A DNA stretch of 64,000 nt, from contig CALRQT020000012.1 of assembly GCA_943370385.1 (NCBI GenBank), positions 1 to 64,000 of the forward strand. The letters are read 5' to 3'. Numbering within the stretch: position 1 is the first letter of the stretch; each line of letters opens with the position of its first letter. This stretch comes from BAIKAL-G1 sp943370385 (GTDB lineage Bacteria > Cyanobacteriota > Cyanobacteriia > PCC-6307 > Cyanobiaceae). The translations under genes were made by a program, and so were the position numbers. A model generated the notes under the pieces. That model saw only the letters and a list, made by a program, of their open reading frames with translations, was not told the DNA's origin and did no database searches. Shown piece by piece: positions 60,274 to 64,000 of this stretch.

Positions 60274-63016
60274 CCAGGTTGGGGCCAGCACCCCCGGGGG
60301 CCAGGTCAATCGGCTCGCACACCGGGAAGCGGTTGATCGCCTTAAGGGCCTGGCGGGCATTGGTGCGCAGCTGTTCGCTCACCGCTTCGCAGTAGGGGAT
60401 CTGGGCCAGCAGATCGACGGTGCGGCGCATGATCCGCACCACATCGCCCTCATCGAGGGAGCTGTTGGCGATCAGATCGTTCCAGCTCACCCCCTTGGCC
60501 CAGGCCTGCACCAGGCCCATCAATTCGGCCTCGTACCAAACGGGCACCACCACCTCGGCCTGCTCCTGCTGGCGTAATAGCTCGCGCCGGATGCCGCGCA
60601 GATCATGCAGGGCCTCATCGGCGGCCGGCGGCGGCGGATAGCCACTCCAGAGGTCGGGGCGGTTGACCTCGGTGGAAATGGCCTCAAGCACGGCGGCCAG
60701 GTCGGCGGGCTCCAGTTCATCCAGGTGGCCGCTCATCAGGGCCAGGCCGATCCACAGCTCGTTATCGCCGCGGATCGCCGCCACGGTGCGGCCGATTTCG
60801 GTGGGCTCAAGCCCCTCGCTGCCAGCCAAACAGCCAAAGAAACGCAGGATGTCGATCAGGGAGAGGAATGTCTCCCAGTGGCGGTTGGCGCGGTGATGGA
60901 GGATTCGCTGCCGCTCCTCGATCTCGATTTCCAGCTCCTCCATGCGCTGGCGCTGCTTGTTGATCTTCTTGCGGTCGCCGCGCAGGTGGGCCGGGTGCAG
61001 TTCCAGGGCCAGCTCGAGTTCCCGCACCAGGTGGGCCTGGGCCTGCACCTCGCCGGCCAGGTCGTACTGGGGGGTGGCCATGTCATGGCGGCGGGCCATG
61101 TGGGCCACGGCCAGGGCCAGGCCGCCACTGGCCTGGTCGCCATGGCGAATTTCGCCGATGTGGTGCAGCACCGGGGGCTGCACCCCCTGCACCTGCAGGC
61201 AGCTCAACTCGGCATGGAGGCTCACCACCGCGTGGCAGGGCACCAGGATCCAAACGTTCTCATCGGTGAGGCACAGCAACTGGGGAAACTGGCCTGGCCC
61301 CTCCAACTTCTCAACGATCACCGCCGGCGTGACCCGGCCCTTGAGCTGGGGGGATTTCAGGCTGAGCAGGGTGCCTTCGCTGGCGAAGCGCAGGGCGAGG
61401 GTGAGCTCATGGGCCAGGGTTTCCTCGGCCTGTTGCTGCAGGATCCGCTGAATGCGCCGTTCTTCGCGCAGACGCCCCCGCTGCTTTTCGTAGTCCTCAA
61501 AGTCGTCCCAGGCCACCTCCTCACCGTTGCCCGTGAGCGCCTCCAGTTGCTGGAGTAAGTCCGCGATGCGGGCCTCATCTTCGACCAGGTCGAGGGTGGC
61601 CAGATAGCGACCGAAGCTGCGCTCCACCAGTTCCTTGGCCTTGGGCAACTCATTGCGCTGCAGCAGGTTGAGCACCATCCCGTAGCTCGGGGTGAACTGG
61701 CTCACCAGGGGATCGGCGGGGCTGGTGGCCAGCTGGCCCGCCTCACGCACCCCCTCAAAACGGCTTTGAACCGTGACCACATAGCCCTGGGTATCGAGGC
61801 CCCGGCGGCCCGCCCGGCCGGCCATCTGCAGAAATTCACTCCCCATCAGGGGGCGATGGCCCCGCTCGGTGCGTTTGCTTAAGGCCGAGATCACGGTGCT
61901 GCGGGCGGGCATGTTGATGCCGGCCGCCAGGGTTTCGGTGGCGAACACCACCTTGACCAGACCCTGCTGGAACAACTCCTCGATCAGTTCCTTCCAGGCG
62001 GGCAGCACGCCGGCATGGTGGGCGGCGATGCCCCGCAGCAGGGCCTCGTCGTGGCCGCCCTCGCGCACGGCCTCGGGGGTGGCCCGCACGTAGGCCTCGA
62101 GGCGGGCGCGGATGCGGGCCTGCTCGGCCTCATTCACCAGGCAGATCTTGCCCAGGTCGCGCATCGCCTTGTCGCAGCCGCGGCGGCTAAAGATGAAATA
62201 GATGGCGGGGAGCATGTCCCGCTCGGCCATCTGGGCCACCACAAAGGCCAGGGGCGGCGGCTCGGGCTGGGGCGGCCTGGGCGACTTGCCCTTGCGGTTG
62301 GAGCCCTTCGGCGCCCGCCAGACCTTGCAGTTGGGATGCAGGCCGGTGCGCTCGTCGTTGAGCAAGGGATGGAGCCCCTTGGCGCTGCAAAAACTGAAAT
62401 CCAGGGGCACGGGCCGGAAATCACTGAGCACCAGCCGGGTGGGCCCGTGCACCCGCTCGATCCAATCGGTGAGCTGGCCCGCATTGGCCACCGTGGCCGA
62501 GAGGGCCACCAGCTGCACTGAGGGCGGGCAATGGATGATCGATTCCTCCCAAACGGTGCCCCGCTGGGAATCGTTCATGTAGTGGCACTCATCGAGCACC
62601 ACCGCCTCCACGTCGGCGAGGGGGTCATCGCCCCGCTCGACCTCGGCATAGAGCATGTTGCGGAAGATTTCCGTCGTCATCACCACGATGCTGGCCTCGC
62701 GGTTGACGCTGAAATCGCCGGTCATCAGACCGACATTCTCCACACCGAATTGTTCGCGGAAATCGCGCAGCTTCTGATTGGAGAGGGCCTTCAGGGGAGT
62801 CGTATAAAACACCTTCTGGCCATGGGCCAGGGCCCGGTGGATGGCGTACTCACCCACCAGGGTTTTGCCCGAGCCCGTGGGGGCACTGACCACCACCGAT
62901 TGGCCCTGGTTGAGGGCATCGATGGCCTCCAACTGGAAATCATCCAGGGGGAACGGAAACAGCTCACCGAGGGGGGGGACGTCCCTGGTGGGAACCTCGT
63001 TGGTGGCGCTGCGCAT
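60254..63016 (-). CDS. Ski2-like DEAD/DEVH-box RNA helicase
   Basis: A 920-residue helicase related to the Ski2/Mtr4 and plant ISE2 group. Motif I SAPTGSGKTLVGEY near 46-59, motif II LDECHYMND (DECH) near 144, motif III LSATVANA near 177, and motifs V-VI in ETLAAGINMPARSTV and QMAGRAGRRGLDTQGY near 385-410. The C-terminal third, with coiled-coil regions (DRKKINKQRQRMEELEIEIEER) and a DSHCT-like end, is also typical of Ski2-like enzymes. Likely acts in RNA processing or decay. Confidence 0.92.
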   Translation of the reverse strand: MRSATNEVPTRDVPPLGELFPFPLDDFQLEAIDALNQGQSVVVSAPTGSGKTLVGEYAIHRALAHGQKVFYTTPLKALSNQKLRDFREQFGVENVGLMTGDFSVNREASIVVMTTEIFRNMLYAEVERGDDPLADVEAVVLDECHYMNDSQRGTVWEESIIHCPPSVQLVALSATVANAGQLTDWIERVHGPTRLVLSDFRPVPLDFSFCSAKGLHPLLNDERTGLHPNCKVWRAPKGSNRKGKSPRPPQPEPPPLAFVVAQMAERDMLPAIYFIFSRRGCDKAMRDLGKICLVNEAEQARIRARLEAYVRATPEAVREGGHDEALLRGIAAHHAGVLPAWKELIEELFQQGLVKVVFATETLAAGINMPARSTVISALSKRTERGHRPLMGSEFLQMAGRAGRRGLDTQGYVVTVQSRFEGVREAGQLATSPADPLVSQFTPSYGMVLNLLQRNELPKAKELVERSFGRYLATLDLVEDEARIADLLQQLEALTGNGEEVAWDDFEDYEKQRGRLREERRIQRILQQQAEETLAHELTLALRFASEGTLLSLKSPQLKGRVTPAVIVEKLEGPGQFPQLLCLTDENVWILVPCHAVVSLHAELSCLQVQGVQPPVLHHIGEIRHGDQASGGLALAVAHMARRHDMATPQYDLAGEVQAQAHLVRELELALELHPAHLRGDRKKINKQRQRMEELEIEIEERQRILHHRANRHWETFLSLIDILRFFGCLAGSEGLEPTEIGRTVAAIRGDNELWIGLALMSGHLDELEPADLAAVLEAISTEVNRPDLWSGYPPPPAADEALHDLRGIRRELLRQQEQAEVVVPVWYEAELMGLVQAWAKGVSWNDLIANSSLDEGDVVRIMRRTVDLLAQIPYCEAVSEQLRTNARQALKAINRFPVCEPIDLAPGGAGPNLATVRAA

Positions 63017-63097
63017 GAGCCAATCCTATGGGCTAGATGCCAGGGGCGCCTGCGCCCCGGAAGCCGCAGCCCAGGATGGGGCACCCCATTCCCTGCC

Positions 63098-63565
63098 ATG
63101 GAGTCCCGCCAGGACCAGCACGCCAACCTGATCGCTGCCCACCGCCGAGCGCTGGCCGAATGCGCCCAGATCCTGCTGGCCCAGGAGCGTTGGTCCCTGG
63201 AGGCGCCCATGCTGTTGATCGAGGAGGGCCCTGATGGCACCACGGCGCGGCCGGGGGCCGTTGGCCAACTCTCCAGCTGGCTCGAGCACCTGGACCCGGA
63301 GCTCGATGCCTTCGTGCACCTGCGCCAAGCGGGGGTTGACTTCGATCGGGCCCGCGCCCAATGCCTCAAGGACCAAGGCGAGGCCTTTGAAACAGCCTGG
63401 GCCAAGGCCCTGGCCGGCAACCCCCTGGTGACCCACGACAACCTGGCCGGGTTTGCGGCCCTCTCCCAAAAGGGCTTTGGCCGTAGCCCGCGGGAACTGC
63501 TGGTGGTGGTGCGCTGGAGCGACCGGGTGACGGCCTGCCTGGTGACCTGCGAGCCCCTGGGCTGA
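63098..63565 (+). CDS. Hypothetical protein
   Basis: 155 residues, ATG 63098. Mostly helical and soluble; segments such as ANLIAAHRRALAECAQILLAQERWSLEAPMLLIEEGPDG, AFVHLRQAGVDFDRARAQCLKDQGEAFETAWAKAL and ELLVVVRWSDRVTACLVTCEPLG (in part) look like a genuine folded protein. No signal peptide or membrane segment, and no motif I can name. The gene is divergent from the helicase with an 80-bp gap. Confidence 0.55.
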   Translation: MESRQDQHANLIAAHRRALAECAQILLAQERWSLEAPMLLIEEGPDGTTARPGAVGQLSSWLEHLDPELDAFVHLRQAGVDFDRARAQCLKDQGEAFETAWAKALAGNPLVTHDNLAGFAALSQKGFGRSPRELLVVVRWSDRVTACLVTCEPLG

Positions 63566-63604
63566 CGAGCGGACCGGCCGTCCTGCGGCCTTTGAGCCCT
63601 GGGC

Positions 63605-64000
63605 TCAGCCCCGCCGGTGGTGAAAGCGCCCCAACATCAGGCCAATCATGATGGCGATATAAAGCTGGCCGACGATGGTGATCAGGGTGCAGATCACCTG
63701 GGCCTCCAGACTCACGGGCACTAGCGCGGGGGTGCCCACGGACGTGAGATAACCAAATGATCCCAGAATCATCTGGGGCAACCTCAGGATGACCCCATCA
63801 GAACTGTTGTAAGTATCCTTGAGCGGCGCAAAGCTATCGGATTTCAAATACATCAGGGCATCGAGCACGATGCCGCCACTGAAACCGATCAACAGATAAC
63901 CAGAGGCCGCCCCCATCACCACCGATGTGGTGACATAGGGCTCCCGCACCAGGGCCCGCACCATGCGAAACAAATAGAGCCCAAAAAAGGCAATCCAGGC
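63605..64000 (-). CDS. Ion-channel-like membrane protein, N-terminus beyond the window (partial)
   Basis: An open frame enters from the right edge and ends at 63605, giving the last 131 residues. Hydrophobic segments at the edge (AWIAFFGLYLFR), near residues 30-45 and in the last 45 residues, together with FGYLTSVGTPALVPVS then a helix ending GQLYIAIMIGLMLGR, resemble the pore loop and second helix of a two-helix K+ channel (Ion_trans_2). The usual T-V-G-Y-G-D filter reads T-S-V-G-T-P-A here, so potassium selectivity is doubtful. Family by pattern only. Confidence 0.6.
   Translation of the reverse strand, partial: AWIAFFGLYLFRMVRALVREPYVTTSVVMGAASGYLLIGFSGGIVLDALMYLKSDSFAPLKDTYNSSDGVILRLPQMILGSFGYLTSVGTPALVPVSLEAQVICTLITIVGQLYIAIMIGLMLGRFHHRRG

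Overview
The window is a stretch of GC-rich cyanobacterial chromosome. The evidence is oxygenic photosynthesis and phycobilisome genes (psbV, apcE-apcA-apcB-apcC, plant-type petF, ftrV), a b/b' type F-ATP synthase operon led by atp1, the cyanobacterial/plastid ribosomal protein PSRP-3, P-II with an NtcA-type site, and several small cyanobacterial DUF families (DUF1818, DUF2811, DUF3326). High GC, short spacers and small proteins fit a Synechococcus/Cyanobium-like picocyanobacterium; that placement is inference. I see no insertion sequence, integrase, phage gene or CRISPR array. Nearly all genes are housekeeping.

Layout. 1-7.2 kb: truncated acetyltransferase, DUF427, small secreted protein, nagB, SpoIID-like protein, rnz, psbV and an odd hypothetical gene followed by a Lys-rich hexamer repeat. 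7.2-15.6 kb: petF, serA-prmA, two cyanobacterial hypotheticals, tRNA-Val(GAC), murD, EVE-domain protein, DUF2811, DUF1818, rpoZ. 15.7-23.6 kb: an Hsp70-like protein with a membrane partner, ftrV, pyrR, gpmI-secG-msrB, then an accessory-looking patch of small genes (Cys-rich peptide, secreted 43-mer, Nif11-like protein) around an AT-rich gap. 23.7-28.4 kb: groES-groEL behind a CIRCE element, then atpD-atpC. 28.4-37.4 kb: PSRP-3, a HAD protein that seems to start at CTG, an aminopeptidase P, and a run of five co-directional genes (CNNM, GTPase, nadD, nadE, ald), four of them joined by overlapping start/stop codons.

37.5-40 kb holds the most interesting unknown module: a tightly packed 2OG-oxygenase-like gene, a [2Fe-2S] ferredoxin, a 73-residue protein and DUF3326. 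40-46 kb is atp1-B-E-F'-F-H-A-G, so with atpDC all nine ATP synthase genes lie within 20 kb. 46-52.5 kb: a methyltransferase and the phycobilisome core genes. 52.5-64 kb: ftsW, ccdA-ccs1 (System II cytochrome c maturation, needed for c-type cytochromes such as PsbV), queF, glnB, tlyA, purB, a Ski2-like helicase and a truncated ion-channel-like gene at the right edge.

The intergenic DNA is rich in short tandem repeats of 13-16 bp (after murD, before gpmI, before the S4 gene, after apcC and inside one coding region). Start codons were often moved from the longest frame to fit family N-termini; each case is stated. All family assignments come from reading the sequence without database search.
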